Source of the DNA: Dictyophora rubrovolvata
Lineage: Eukaryota; Basidiomycota; Agaricomycetes; Phallales; Phallaceae
NCBI GenBank assembly: GCA_029959195.1
Contig: CP114122.1
Span: 1,736,001-1,800,000 of the forward strand
Reading direction: 5' to 3'
Length of the DNA stretch: 64,000 bases
Shown: positions 12,775 to 24,420 of the stretch, piece by piece
How positions within the stretch are numbered: the first letter of the stretch is position 1
Layout: every line of letters begins with the position of its first letter
The notes under the pieces: generated by a model
The model's input: only the letters and a program-made list of their open reading frames with translations
The model's database searches: none
Told to the model about the DNA's origin: nothing
Program-made: the position numbers and the translations under genes

Positions 12775-13374
12775 TCATTTGTAGGCTGCGAGGCCAAGGC
12801 GTTGTCCAATGCGGTCCGTAGCGCGTAGCGTCCCAAGTTTTGGTTGTCCTGCATTAAAGAGCCGTGAATTTAATTAGGATTTTAAAAAAATATCAAGGCA
12901 AAAAATCATACGGGGAGCATTTTCGCCTCCAATATAAGCTAATTGAGTTCCCTGGCTTCAGAAAAGGCTGAAGGATGGAATAAACACGCGTGCGCATATG
13001 GGGTTAACGTTGATGTCGATGAGTCGTGCCAGCCACGTTGAAAGAGGGAAATTTGCCCTAGCAGATCCGGGAAGGCCCATCGAAATACCCCTCGTTAGCA
13101 GATGCATTCCGTTGAACGCGAGTCGCATCATCGTGTCCACGTTAAGCCACACTTCCGGGTTTGGATTTGGTAAGAGGTTTAAGACCTTACGTACATAAAA
13201 TCCTTGTGAAGGCGACGCTCTGCATGCCAGTGCATGGGTCTATTGGTCGCCACCGCGTGACGAGCATCCAAAGCGTTTACTCGATAGTGACGTACCTTAC
13301 ATAACTCGACTCGTTTCTCCTTAGCGGGAAGACACGACCAACATAGGACTGAGAAGTTTCACGACAGAGGTGGC
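12775..13374 (-). CDS. Possible unrecognised minus-strand gene (tentative exon model)
   Basis: Four minus-strand exons can be chained in one frame through three canonical introns of 60, 57 and 63 bp (13220-13279, 12952-13008, 12849-12911), the size used by neighbours. Reading gives a Cys-containing start (HCHLCRETSQSYVGRVFPL), then NPNPEVWLNVDTMMRLAF, GMHLLTRGISMGLPGSARA, LSTWLARLIDIN, GTQLAYIGGENAPR and the end RIGQRLGLAAYK, with the stop at 12775-12777. I do not recognise the family. No ATG lies in frame at the 5' end, so a further exon overlapping the first exons of ATG11 would be needed, or translation starts at the MM near 13140. It lies head to head with ATG11 and behind the TFIIE-alpha start. 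It could also be chance or a decayed gene. Confidence 0.3.
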
Positions 13375-13395
13375 AGTGGTTTGGTAAACTAGGTT

Positions 13396-16300
13396 ATGCG
13401 CATTTATAGGGCAGAGGATGGAGAATTGTTTCAGGCATGGTCCTTTATCTCACTTTGCTGTGGCAGCCTCCTGAGCGGGCTTTGTGTAGGTAAACAAAGC
13501 ACTCCAGGATCTCGAACAGTAGGTGTCCCGACTTCTAGCTCCTTTGTTATCTCTTAGAACTCATAATCCAAAGATATGAAAGTTTGAATAATTTCCTTCA
13601 CGAAATCACCGGCGTCGATGAAGCAGCGGTACTCGCGTATCTCTCAGACGGACGAAGGCTCAGGGATGATAACTTAAGAGAACTGGCCGGCGTCTCAGAC
13701 CAGGCAAGTCAATTACTTAGATCCAGAGGAAAGAAGGTCTTAAATGAAATACGTCCCAGGCTATATTTGTTTTTAATAGACATTATCTAGATTATGAACT
13801 GGATGAGCTCTTATCAAAGTTGCACGTACATCCTTCATTGCAAACAGTGGATACTGGTATGTCCCATGTGGTCCCGCTTTCCTGGTCTCATTAACTTTTC
13901 TTATGACTCCTCAGCTTCACCTGGGAATATTGACATGGTGGCCAGTATAGCCGTGAAGCATTATGATACCATAACGCGCTTGTCGGGCTCCGTCCGAGTG
14001 CAGCATGATGCATTAAGAATTGCGTCTACTTCTCTAGACCTTCATGTCCTATCCATATCCGATGTCTATGAAAGCTTAGCTGCGTCCTCTCGTCGCGAAC
14101 TTGAAAAGCAGTCTATCTTACTTAACGGCTTGGAATTCGATTTGGAAATTATTGGCAAGATTCGTATTCATACAGATTTTCTTTCCCCTTCTGTTCGAAG
14201 AGCCGTAGAAGCGGGAGAGAAGGCACGAACATTAGGCGATTACGTATCTAACGTTAAGATGCGCCAAGTTGGCGAAGCGTGCACGCGGATTCATCGTATG
14301 TCTTTTGCCAAGTTCGTTTGTCAAATTTCCTGACACTTTCGCAACAGTTGAACTTCGAAAGAGGTTCGAGGCTGTTGAGGATAGCATGGCGCGACTATCT
14401 GCTGGAGCTAATGATGTGAGGTCTTCATTCGTAAACTCAGGGTATGATTCTTTCCAATAGAAACATTTAGGATCTTGTCTGATGCAGAACAGTCTAGTTT
14501 ATGCCACCGAGCTTTGTTCTAAACGTGCCCAGGAGGCTTTGGGCCGAATTAGCGAAATTAGGGATAACGCGCAAGGTAGCGTCACACGATATTGACCCTA
14601 AACCTATTTAAACCTGATATTGCTAGATCGACAAATTAGCGAATCCGAGATCTTTAATGGTGATTCGAATTCCTGCTTGCTTTTTTTTCTACATCCTATT
14701 AACATACGAACAGAGCTGACCCAGCTCGATAAAATCCTCCGGGATGAAGTGCAGTCGATATGCGAGATCAAGGTATTCCGTGTCAAATTATAATTTCTTT
14801 AAATCGATCGCTCACCTTTTCATACAGAACAAGTCAACAGCTTTATGCATTCATTCTTTACGGCATATCTCACAATTAAACAACGATCTAGTCTCGCTAC
14901 CACAGATGCTCAGTAGCCTGCAAACAGACTTTCGTGTCAAAACGAACTTCACGCATATTGAAAGATTGCACAAGATGCTGTATGCATACGGTGCAACTCT
15001 TGTGGAAATTGCGCGGCGGAAGGAATTTTGTTCGTCTTCCTGGTTTTATTCCTTTAATAAAGTTCCTAATGATGTTAACAGCACGATTCTTTTCTCAGCG
15101 GGCACAAATGATTGCTGAAATTATGGCTAAGCTATCGTACGTGGCCGTTGATTACACGCAATCATACAAAGTACTTCGTTAATCCGTTTCCACAGGGCCA
15201 ACGAGCGCAAGCAGCGGCAAATCTACCGTGGAGAAGTATTGGGACAGCTACCTTTCGATTTGAAGAACATGGACGATCCAGTCCCTGCGATGGAGATTAC
15301 ATCTACGGGTACTATCATCGGAAGCTATTCGATAGAAAGAACAGACATTATGAGTAAGTGACATCCTGGTGTTTGCCTGTAGCGTGTAACTCATTTATTT
15401 CGTTCAGTGCTTTTAGAAGAATTTGATAAATTGGAGCAGTCTCAAATTGGAGAATTAAGTGAACACATTAATAATAATACCCTGTCGGAGGCGAGGTCCC
15501 GTATAGAGAAGCTCATCATGCGGATGGATAATTTGGAAATGACTTTCGATAAGATGGCTGAGAAAACAAGTGAGTTTCATTTCCTATTTTGCCTCTGATT
15601 TCCCATAGTCTCCTACTATCTTGACAGTTTTTTCTTCATCGCGGCTACTTTTACCGCCCAAACAGACAACAGAGCACACCGACAGCGAATTTCAAGAACT
15701 AGTTGATCAATTTCACGACCTTCAAGATGCAAAAACTGAGCAAGAGCGTCATTTTGAAGATGAACGACATGGTTTTCAAAGAGAACTCGATCAATTACAC
15801 GTAGAACTTCGCGAGGCTCATGCTCACGCTGCCCGGGAGGGGCATTTGGTCTCAGACTTGGAGGATCAATTAGAACAGTTGCAGCAAAGATGCGAAGAGG
15901 CGACACGCCAATTTCGTGATATGGAAGCTAGAGAGGATCAGCTCAAAACTCAACTGGAAGAACAGCGTAGCTCTATGGCTGACGTCGAAGCAAATCGTGT
16001 TGCTCAAAGGGACGTCGAGGAACAACTCCGACGAGAGCTTCTCGTATCTAAAAGTGAGGCACAGCAGAATAAGAAATTGGAAATCGAAGCCTCTTCTCGA
16101 TTAATGCAACTGCTATCGGAGAAAGAACTTATTTCCCGACGATTGGAAGAATCCCTGAATCGGGAAAAGAAACTGAACGAAGAACAAGCGAATGCACTAG
16201 CTGAAATAGAAAGTCTCAGGAAACAACAATCCGAAGACGCCCAGGAGAACGAGGATAAACTTCGGGCACAAGTTTCGGAATCAGATCGAATCCTGCGCGA

Positions 16301-18730
16301 CGTACTAGCGGAAGCTGATGGCGATCGGGCAGTTTTAGAGCATCAATGTTTTGAGCTAGCCGCTAAATTCCAGAAGCTTCAAAGAGAGTATGAAGGGGCC
16401 CTAAAGGAGAAAGAAGCTTTGAGCACGAACATCAACGGACTTCAAGGAGATCTCCAACGCACGAGCCGCGAGCTGGATACGGCGCGTCAAACTGAACAAA
16501 CCCTTCGAATAGAACTGAACAGTGCCAAAGAAGATTTAATCTCTTATAGATTGCGCTTGGAACGGTCAGAAGACGCCTCAAAAGAGCTCCTTCGCCTGGC
16601 CGCATCATTTAGGGATGCTCATTGTAAAGCCTATGCCGCCGCCGCCCAATCGCTGACATCATCTTCGAAATCCACCGCTAATTTAGCTGACTCAGTTGCG
16701 CTAGTGAAGCCTTTTGTTGAGCCAGTTATTATTAATCCGGATAATATTGCGGGTACTTTACAGGACCTATCCCAATTTGATACCGGACCTTTGGTAGATG
16801 CGGTTGCAAAGTTAGGCACGACCATTCGCAAATGGCAAAAACAATGCAAGGAGTACCGCGATCGGGCGAAAGGAAAAATTACTTTCCGTAACTTTGCTAA
16901 AGGCGATTTGGCACTGTTCTTACCTACTAGGAATTCTGTTTCTAAGCCATGGGCGGCCTTCAATGGTACGGCTCATTGCTTCCTCTTTTTGACGGCAGCT
17001 ACTAAAAATATTGTTGACTATCATTATTAGTCTCATTCCCACATTACTTCCTCAATGTTAACGGTCACCTAAGCGAGCAGCTGAAGACGCGTGAATGGAT
17101 TGTAGCGAGAATAACTTCTATAACAGAGCAAATTGTTGACATTCGAGTAAGCATTTTGCCAAAGAACTCGAGCAGTAATCAACTCAAACTAATTATATTG
17201 ATTTTTCAGGATCCATCAACAAACCCATATGGGCTCAGTGACGGGATTAAATTTTATATGATCCAGGTAGAAGATTGGACGCAATCCAGTTTAAGGAGGA
17301 AGTCAGCGCCGCCTCAATTGGGATCAGAAAACGCGGAATCCCACACTGAAGCTCAAGCCCAAGGCGACACAGTTCAGGATGGTGGGTTTTCGGAAACTAA
17401 TCCGAAAGCTAGTGCTATCTCTCCCCCGGCTTCACCTCAATTTTCAGATGTGCTCTCGTCAGCCAGAGCTACCTCATTATCTGAGAATCTCTTAGGGAAT
17501 GCCCAACAGACGAGTTCCGATCACGTTGCACACGGTCTTTCATCTTCCTCATCTTTTTTGGCTCGCCTGCTCGCGCCCAGTGGCACGACTGTGCCCCCGG
17601 CAGAAGAGGCAATAGAAAGGTCATCACCTTCTCCGCCCCGTGCGACGACACCGCCAATATCCGCTTCGCTTGTGAGACGTTCGTCTTCACCATTAGCACG
17701 TGTAATTTCAAGAGCAGTTTCCCCTATCCTTGGGACGACGACGGCAGCGTCTAATACAGCACCTGCCGCCGTACACCCACCTTCACCATTACGCAGCTCC
17801 ACATCCCCTTCACCGACTTCTCTACCGAAGCCCGAGTCATTATCTTCTTCTCCTGCACAAGCAAATGTCGTGGTTGAATCAAATGCCGCCTCGTATCACC
17901 GGAGGTCTTCTTCACTCGTGAGGGCTTCATCCCCATTGGTGTCAACATCCAGATTGCGTTCATCGCCTGTTCTCTCGACCCCACCTCGCTCACGACCTTC
18001 GTCTCCATTAGCTAGTCCCACTCACGCTCGTGCTCATGTCATATCAAGTTCACCCTTCGCTGCAAGGACGTCGTTACCTTCCCCTCTTATTAGCACTGTT
18101 GCCCTTGCTGCAGAAACTTCTCCCCCTTCTGGAACAGCACTTCCCGCAACAAATTCTGTCGCCTTTGAGCCGTCATCTGTAGTCTCTCGATCCTCATCCA
18201 AGTTAGGAACCACGGCTCACTCCGGATCACGTCGCTCTTCTTCATCTTCGAAACCCTCGACGTCTAGCTTGTTTTCAGCTGGGCGTAGTCCTCTTACAAT
18301 GACTGCCGTGGGTAGCGGGAGCGCTCCAAAAGCACCAGCGACCACTGCTTTGAGTCATACATCTCAGTTTATTGGCGAAATTTCTCAAGGAGCAAGAACA
18401 GATGTCCCGCGTCCGGCCAGTGAGTCGATTTCAAATAATTCGAGTTCTTTGCTCGGAAAAAAAGGAACGAGCTCAACATCGACTGCACGAAATTCTTCTC
18501 GTCGTGCATCTGGCAGAGTAAGCGGTACCGGGACGCAGCATTCTAGAAGCCCTACGGAAGAAGACGGCCAGCAGGGTAGTGTTTCCGGTAATGGGAGTTT
18601 AAAAAAGAAAATTAAGAGATCATCTGGTGATGCTAATTTGAGTGGGAACATCAGTAATATCAGGCAGGGTGCAAGTGATATTTTGAAGAGGTATGATGAT
18701 ATTCTGCCTCACGAGAGAGGAGGTCGATAA
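13396..18730 (+). CDS. ATG11: Autophagy scaffold protein Atg11
   Basis: Scaffold that links cargo receptors to the Atg1 kinase and Atg9 in selective autophagy. The N-terminus MRIYRAEDGELFQA starts a ubiquitin-like region that continues over small exons to LEQYESLNNFLHEITGVD and YLSDGRRLRDDNLREL. Helical exons follow (VASIAVKHYDTITRLSG, ISDVYESLAASSRRELEKQ, LHKMLYAYGATLVEIARR). A long coiled coil spans about 15650-16600 (QFHDLQDAKTEQERHF through LRLERSEDASKELL). The C-terminal Atg11/FIP200 claw region is clear: ITFRNFAKGDLALFLPTRN, PWAAFN, then REWIVARITSITEQIVD and NPYGLSDGIKFYMIQVEDW. After it comes a tail of about 480 residues (17278-18730), dominated by Ser, Pro, Thr and Ala. At least ten introns. 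About 1,550 residues in total. Identity is firm; small exon joins at 13440-13580 and 15180-15230 are less certain. Confidence 0.92.
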
Positions 18731-20300
18731 TTACTTGTTATGTATATTTTCTTTTATCCCCGTTGCCTTGTTTGAGATGCTATCTATTGCTGTACTTTTT
18801 TTTTTTCGCTCGTTTGCACCCCTGCTCTATTTTTTGCACGCTGTTTTCCGAGTCGTCATTGCCCTTCACGTTCTCCCTTAATTACACATTCACTGGCTTT
18901 GGTTTGGATATCCTGATCGATAACGAATACACTGTAGTACAAATAGCGCGGTATGCAGCCCTTGCTTGTCATTCAAAGGATTTTCCGAACTAGTCCAAGT
19001 TAGATCGTCTTCATCCATCTGTATGCTTATATATATGCTGACAGGTGTGTCTTATTTCGGTAATCGGATGTTGATCCCAAAAAGGCAGGTGGAAGTGAGA
19101 AATTTTGGGTGGAGTGAACTCACATTAATATTCACGGTGTGTCGATGAAAGGGTTGCTTGTGACATTAACGCTTCGAAAGGTTTCAAAAGTTTATATATG
19201 ACCTTTAAGGAGTAGGATTAAGACGAAGACCAAGCTTTTAATTGTTCCGAGTTTTAATCTTTCATTCTCCAATATTGAAAAGACTGCAAAATTTCAAATA
19301 TGTAGATATGGCCGGTGATCAAGAAGAACGGCGAAGGAGGCCATGTTCCATAAGTTCAATGTGGACACTGTATGATGGTACCTCTGAGAAAAAAAAAATA
19401 GGAACATCGGAGAGAGTAGTCGAGGCACCGGAACTTTCTGGAGCAACCTACGGCAACCATATTGTACTAGAGACCATCGATGTTACTTCGGAAAAACGTA
19501 TACCAAGAGAGGGCTGTATTCTCCGAATGCAAAAAATGCAGGAAAAATTAAATGTGTTTGTGGGTTAATTACGTAGGGTTCTTATGAGTAATATTAAGAA
19601 GTTTCCCCGTAAAATTGACGAATGGCCATGGGGGAAAGAGTGCGGGGGTGGGGGTGGAGGTGGAGAAGCTCGAGGTACCTACATACATACATAGGATACA
19701 TAAACCCTCAAAAAGAAATGAAAAAGACGACGCCAGCCCATTGTATTCATAGTTCTCTATATGAAGAGTTCTTTCGGACCGTAAGTAAGGGCTTAGAGAC
19801 TGCGTAAAGGGGGACAATACTTGTGGAAACAACTTCCGGAAGTCTTCTGACTCTCTCCACTCACTGCGCCGACTTTCCGGGAAGGGGCGAAAGCCCAGGT
19901 CCGATCAGGAATCGTGTCACGCTCCGGACTCTAAAACCTTTTCCGCTCCGTGGTGCTCTAATTCGAAGCTCGATGCATCGCTAAACCCTATGTATATTAT
20001 GGAGACAATGGCTATTTCAAGAGCGACGGCTTGATCGTGTATGCACAGATGGCAATGAGTGCTGTTATGTGTGGGATAGCGAACAGCTCGAAACCAAAGA
20101 CTTTCTCCTTGGGAATGGCCACGCGCTGAAACAGCAGCTTCACATACATAACTCCTTCTTTTGGAAGGGGGATATTATTTTTCTTCTTGGGCATGCCTAA
20201 AAAGATCAGTCTTTGCAAATAATCAGGGTCACACGCAATGGTGGTCACGCGGACACAGTCCACCCTAGCCAGACTTATAGTTTCCCCGGAGTCTTCCCGC
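18731..20300. other. Intergenic between ATG11 and hexose permease
   Basis: Holds the ATG11 3' region and the upstream region of the permease. A short tandem tacatacatacatag lies near 19680. An 86-codon plus-strand ORF (19308-19568) has no recognisable feature. A 130-codon minus-strand ORF (20012-20404) overlaps the permease promoter and is discussed as a finding. Confidence 0.5.
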
Positions 20301-20402
20301 CCAATCTGGGAATCGTTTATATACTCCTCAAATTCCATGTCTTCCATTCTCCCAGGCCATCTTCCAAGTCTTTTCCGACTCACCCAGTAAAAGTTTGCCA
20401 AC
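20301..20402 (+). promoter_or_regulatory. Core promoter of the hexose permease
   Basis: A CCAAT box lies at 20301-20305 and a TATA-like ttatatac at about 20317-20323, some 85 bp before the ATG at 20403. A pyrimidine-rich tract (about 20325-20395) fills the space up to the start codon, as in strongly expressed fungal genes. Assignment is from motif position only. Confidence 0.5.
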
Positions 20403-22872
20403 ATGGGTGGTGGTGCCGTCGCTGTTTCAGCTGGTCAATCCGCATATCTTCATTTGAGTATGTCCATGTCCTTTTTGCTCCATCGTCTCCTTGCTCATCG
20501 CTCGCAACACCAGTCGACCCAAGGCCGTGGTATAAAAACAAACGTACAGTTCTATCATCATCTTCCTTATCACAACTGCTCACTGCCTTTTTGTTATAGG
20601 TCTTGTCCTCTTGAACACATGGATTTTCCTCCTGTACGTTCACATTCTTATCTCCGTGTCCACCTCGATTTCGAAGCTCACCTTTCCATTTAGCCTAATC
20701 ACCTCTTATTCTAATGGTTACGATGGAAGTATGATGAGTACGTCAAGTCTAATCTCGCCGACGTGGCCCGTCTTCTCATTCTAAGTATAGACGGTGTTCT
20801 CAGTTTGGACAACTTCGAGAACTTTTTCAATCATCCGCAGGGAGGAAAGGTTCGTCTGTCTATCTATTGATGAGCAACGCAGTCAAAGCTAACAATTCCC
20901 TCTCGTAGCTCGGTCTATTCAATGCTATTCAAGTACTTCAATCTTCTTCTCAGACAGTTGATTCGTTCTTTCTTAATAAAACCTTTGTTTATAGAACATT
21001 GGCAGTCTTGGTGGTTTGCCCTTCGCCCCTTACGTAACTGACTGGTTGGGTCGTCGCTATGCAATCATCTGGGGTGCTGTCATTAGTGAGTATTCGTAGA
21101 CTTGCTCCACCTGAGATCATTATTGACGTGGCTTAATTTGAATAGTGTGCATTGGTGCCGCATTACAGACCAGCGCTCAAGGTCTCGGTCAGTTCATTGG
21201 TGCTCGGTACGTACCCAGAGATATTCTATTCCAGCCTTTCTCATTAATAATTGTCTGGTTTTAGTTTCATGAGTATGTTAACTTCAACTTCATCGAGTTC
21301 TCAGCATTGACAAGTTCGATTGCTTAAATTAGTGGGCTTCGGTTTAACCTTCGCTACCAACGCTGCTCCTCTGTGTGAGTAGACGACCCAGCGGCAATCT
21401 TTAGTCCCTTGTTTAACCGATTTTCCTTTTTAGTGGTTTCTGAACTCGCTTATCCGTCCCACCGTGCCCAGCTTACCTCGGCTTATAACTCTCTCTGGTA
21501 CGTGTAATCCTTGTACCGTAAAATAAAACGATAACGAATCTTTTCCTATTTAGGTATTCCGGTGCCATTGTGTAAGCCCGTCTCCATATGGTGTGCTTGT
21601 GTTCTATACTTAGGCTTACTCTTCTATGCTTTTAGCGCTGCTTGGACTGTAAGAAAATAATCTTTTACCAGGAAGGGCGCTCATTACTGACCTTTATTTT
21701 TCCTTTTTCTGAAACAGACATTCGGTACTTTCTACATTAAGAACACTTGGTCATGGCGTATTCCGTCCCTCCTCCAATGTCTCCCATCCGTCCTCCAACT
21801 TTGTACTTTATGGTTCTGTCCAGAATCGCCCCGTTGGTTGATTAGCAAGGGACGTGAAGAAGAGGCTTTGAAGATTCTCGCCTACTATCATGCCAATGGA
21901 AATGCGTACGTAGCGAAATCAGATTTCTGGAGGTGTATTTTTTTTTGTTTAATCTCGAACGCTTTTTTTTTGTTTGCTTTAGCGAGGACCCACTTGTTCA
22001 ATTCGAATTCAAGGAAATCAAAGAAGCTATCGAACTTGACCGACAGATCGCTGTCAACGTTGGCTACAAATCCCTTTTCATGACTCCCGGAAACCGAAGA
22101 CGCCTAAGGATTTTTGTTGCCATTGCTTTCTTCTCTCAGTGGAGTGGTAACGGTCTTGTGTCCTACTACCTGAGCAGGGTTTTCGATACCATTGGTATTA
22201 CCAGTAACGTCATTCAATTGCTCATCAACGGTATTCTGCAAATCTGGAACTTGGCATGGGCTCTCGGATCCTCATACTACTGCGATCAATTCGGACGTCG
22301 TCCCATGTTCATTTTCTCCTGCGCTGGTATGCTTCTCTTCTTCACATTGCAGACCATATGCTCCGCCCGATTCGCCATCTCCGGCGATCAAGCTGCTGCC
22401 CACGCTGTCATTGCATTCATCTTCTTGTTCTACGCTGCTTACGACATCGCCTTCACTCCCCTTATCGTGTCATACACAGTCGAAATCTTGCCGTACCCTA
22501 TTCGTGCTAAAGGTTTCAACGTTTTCAACTTCACCATCTCCTGTGCCATTATATTCAACCAGTATATCAACCCGATTGCTCTCGGTAAACTTCAATGGAA
22601 ATACTACATCTTCTATGATTGCTGGTTGGCCTTTGAGTTGGTATACTGCTACTTGTTCGTCATTGAAACCAAGAACCGAACGCTTGAAGAGACTTCTCGG
22701 TAAGGACTTTTTTAATTCTGACGAAATATGCTTCTGACGCTCATCGATCTATTTCCCCAGTATTTTCGATGGTGACGATATTCCGGAGTACATGACCACC
22801 CTTGAAAAAGGTGGCAAGGCTGAATCCTTGTCAGAGAAGGATGAAAAGGCTTCCCACGAGGAGCGTGTTTAG
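20403..22872 (+). CDS. MFS sugar transporter, hexose/lactose permease family
   Basis: Plasma-membrane sugar:proton symporter of the sugar porter family, nearest to fungal lactose-permease-like members. Exon 1 (MGGGAVAVSAGQSAYLHL) joins to DPRPWYKNKR and then VLLNTWIFLL. The family motif ITSYSNGYDGSMM begins span 1, followed by NHPQGGKLGLFNAIQ, DWLGRRYAIIWGAV (loop 2-3 motif), IGARF, SELAYPSHRAQLTS, and WRIPSLLQCLPS. The large exon from about 21984 encodes the central loop (LVQFEFKEIKEAIELD) and spans 7-12, with FFSQWSGNGLVSYYLS, DQFGRRPMF, VEILPYPIRAKGF and the end motif ETKNRTLEETS. A short acidic/Lys tail ends EKASHEERV. About ten short introns crowd the first 1.5 kb. About 535 residues, normal for the family. 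Substrate cannot be told from sequence. Confidence 0.92.
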
Positions 22873-24420
22873 ATCGAATAGCAAATTAGAAAGGAAATCA
22901 TTATGTTCATGGGATTTCGTGGAATTGTGAAAGTATTTCATGTACATTTTTTTCCCTTCCTTCTTTTCATGGCGTAGCTCTTTGACGATCCCTATTTCAT
23001 GGATTAGTTTATGTCTGTTTCATTTTTTAACGCTTCTTTGATGTTTCAATGTATTCTTATGATTCTTTTGGCACCCCCCCTCAGTTGAGCAAATTAATCC
23101 GGCAGTGTGATAAAGTGGTGAATCAAGATCAGCGTGCGATTGTCATTAATAGCGCATACACGTTTTTCCTGAGAGGAGCCTTAATAATTACGTTAATTGC
23201 CTTTGATTCTTCGACTCAAAAAAGTGTTTGGGGAATCGCGATTCTTTTGTTCTTTGAATGAATTGCCTTCTACCATAACCCATTACTATAGTCACCTTAT
23301 CTAGCCGGGTGAATTTAGCTAGTACATTGATAAGGACCAGTCGGCAATAAATCAGTGGAATATGGAGTTGCGATATCATTCAAATTTTTAGGTGCCTCAA
23401 CACGTGTATAGTTGCTCAATGTGCCTTATTTTCCCTAGTATTTACTAGAGGTATGTGATGAATCTCGATTTTTGAGGCAAAAGAAAAAACTAGTCCGTGG
23501 CCGTTGAATCATTTAACGCAGTTTAAAGTTATCAGCTTTCTCCCACTGACGCGGTCCACGCGACCAGACCTTTACGAAACAGATCATATATATACATAAC
23601 CTTGTAGAATTAAATCGACGATACCGATTGAACGACTGCGTGGCTCTCAAACCGCGCAAAAAGAGTTGAGGGCAGAGGTTCCGGTCCCCCGATGATCGAT
23701 TCTTAAAGTTTTCCGCCAAATTTGATTTCATCTTCTCCATCCGTGCGTGTGAGTTGAGTTTCTTATTTTGAGCGAGCATATATATGGTCGTCGGTCAATC
23801 ATTGATCATGTGGCGCGTTGTTCCGTATTTGCACGCGCTGCGCATGACGCGCACAAATACGAAATCATCAGAATTTGGGCTTGTGGACTTCATGAATTGT
23901 GCGTCTTGTAATGGACTCACGGCCACAGCTCACTCTGGCTTGCTTCGTACTTTTAATGTTCCAAGGGTCAATTCAAAAACCATGTTAAAAACCGGCGGTT
24001 TCAGGCTTTGGGGCACACATAGTTCCACGACACTGAGTGTCGTAATCGCCATGTTTTGCCGTGTGTGAACTGAGACAAATCGGAATCAGGAAATTTGTCT
24101 ATGAATTGTATCCAAGACAGTCGTCAGCCGTCAGCTCCGAAATCGAGACATGACCCACGAGGACTAAAAATGGATAGGACCGATATACTGTATGTACACC
24201 TTATTAGAAAAATTGTGCTTTCAACCGGGAAGCAGAATCATTTGAAATGGCTCAATATCACGACGCATCTACAATGCGACCCGTCAATTGACTTTGTCCA
24301 TGCCATTAATCACCGTACTCAAAAGCAATGTTTATTTTTTTATGCTATAACTACAAAAGGAATCAATGCCAGACGGTAATGTATGAAACAGCGTTATGAG
24401 TCTCGTAACGAACATTATAT
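22873..24420. other. Intergenic between convergent permease and RAD23
   Basis: No supported gene. Two small inverted repeats are visible: 23824-23861 (arms cgtatttg/caaatacg with GC-rich inner part) and the near-perfect 17-bp palindrome acgacactgagtgtcgt at 24027-24043. Open frames here show no family features. Confidence 0.45.

Noticed and set aside
19308-19568. 86-codon plus-strand ORF starting MAGDQEERRRRPCSIS
   Set aside because: No recognisable domain, no clear promoter and no supporting introns; kept only as a weak possibility.
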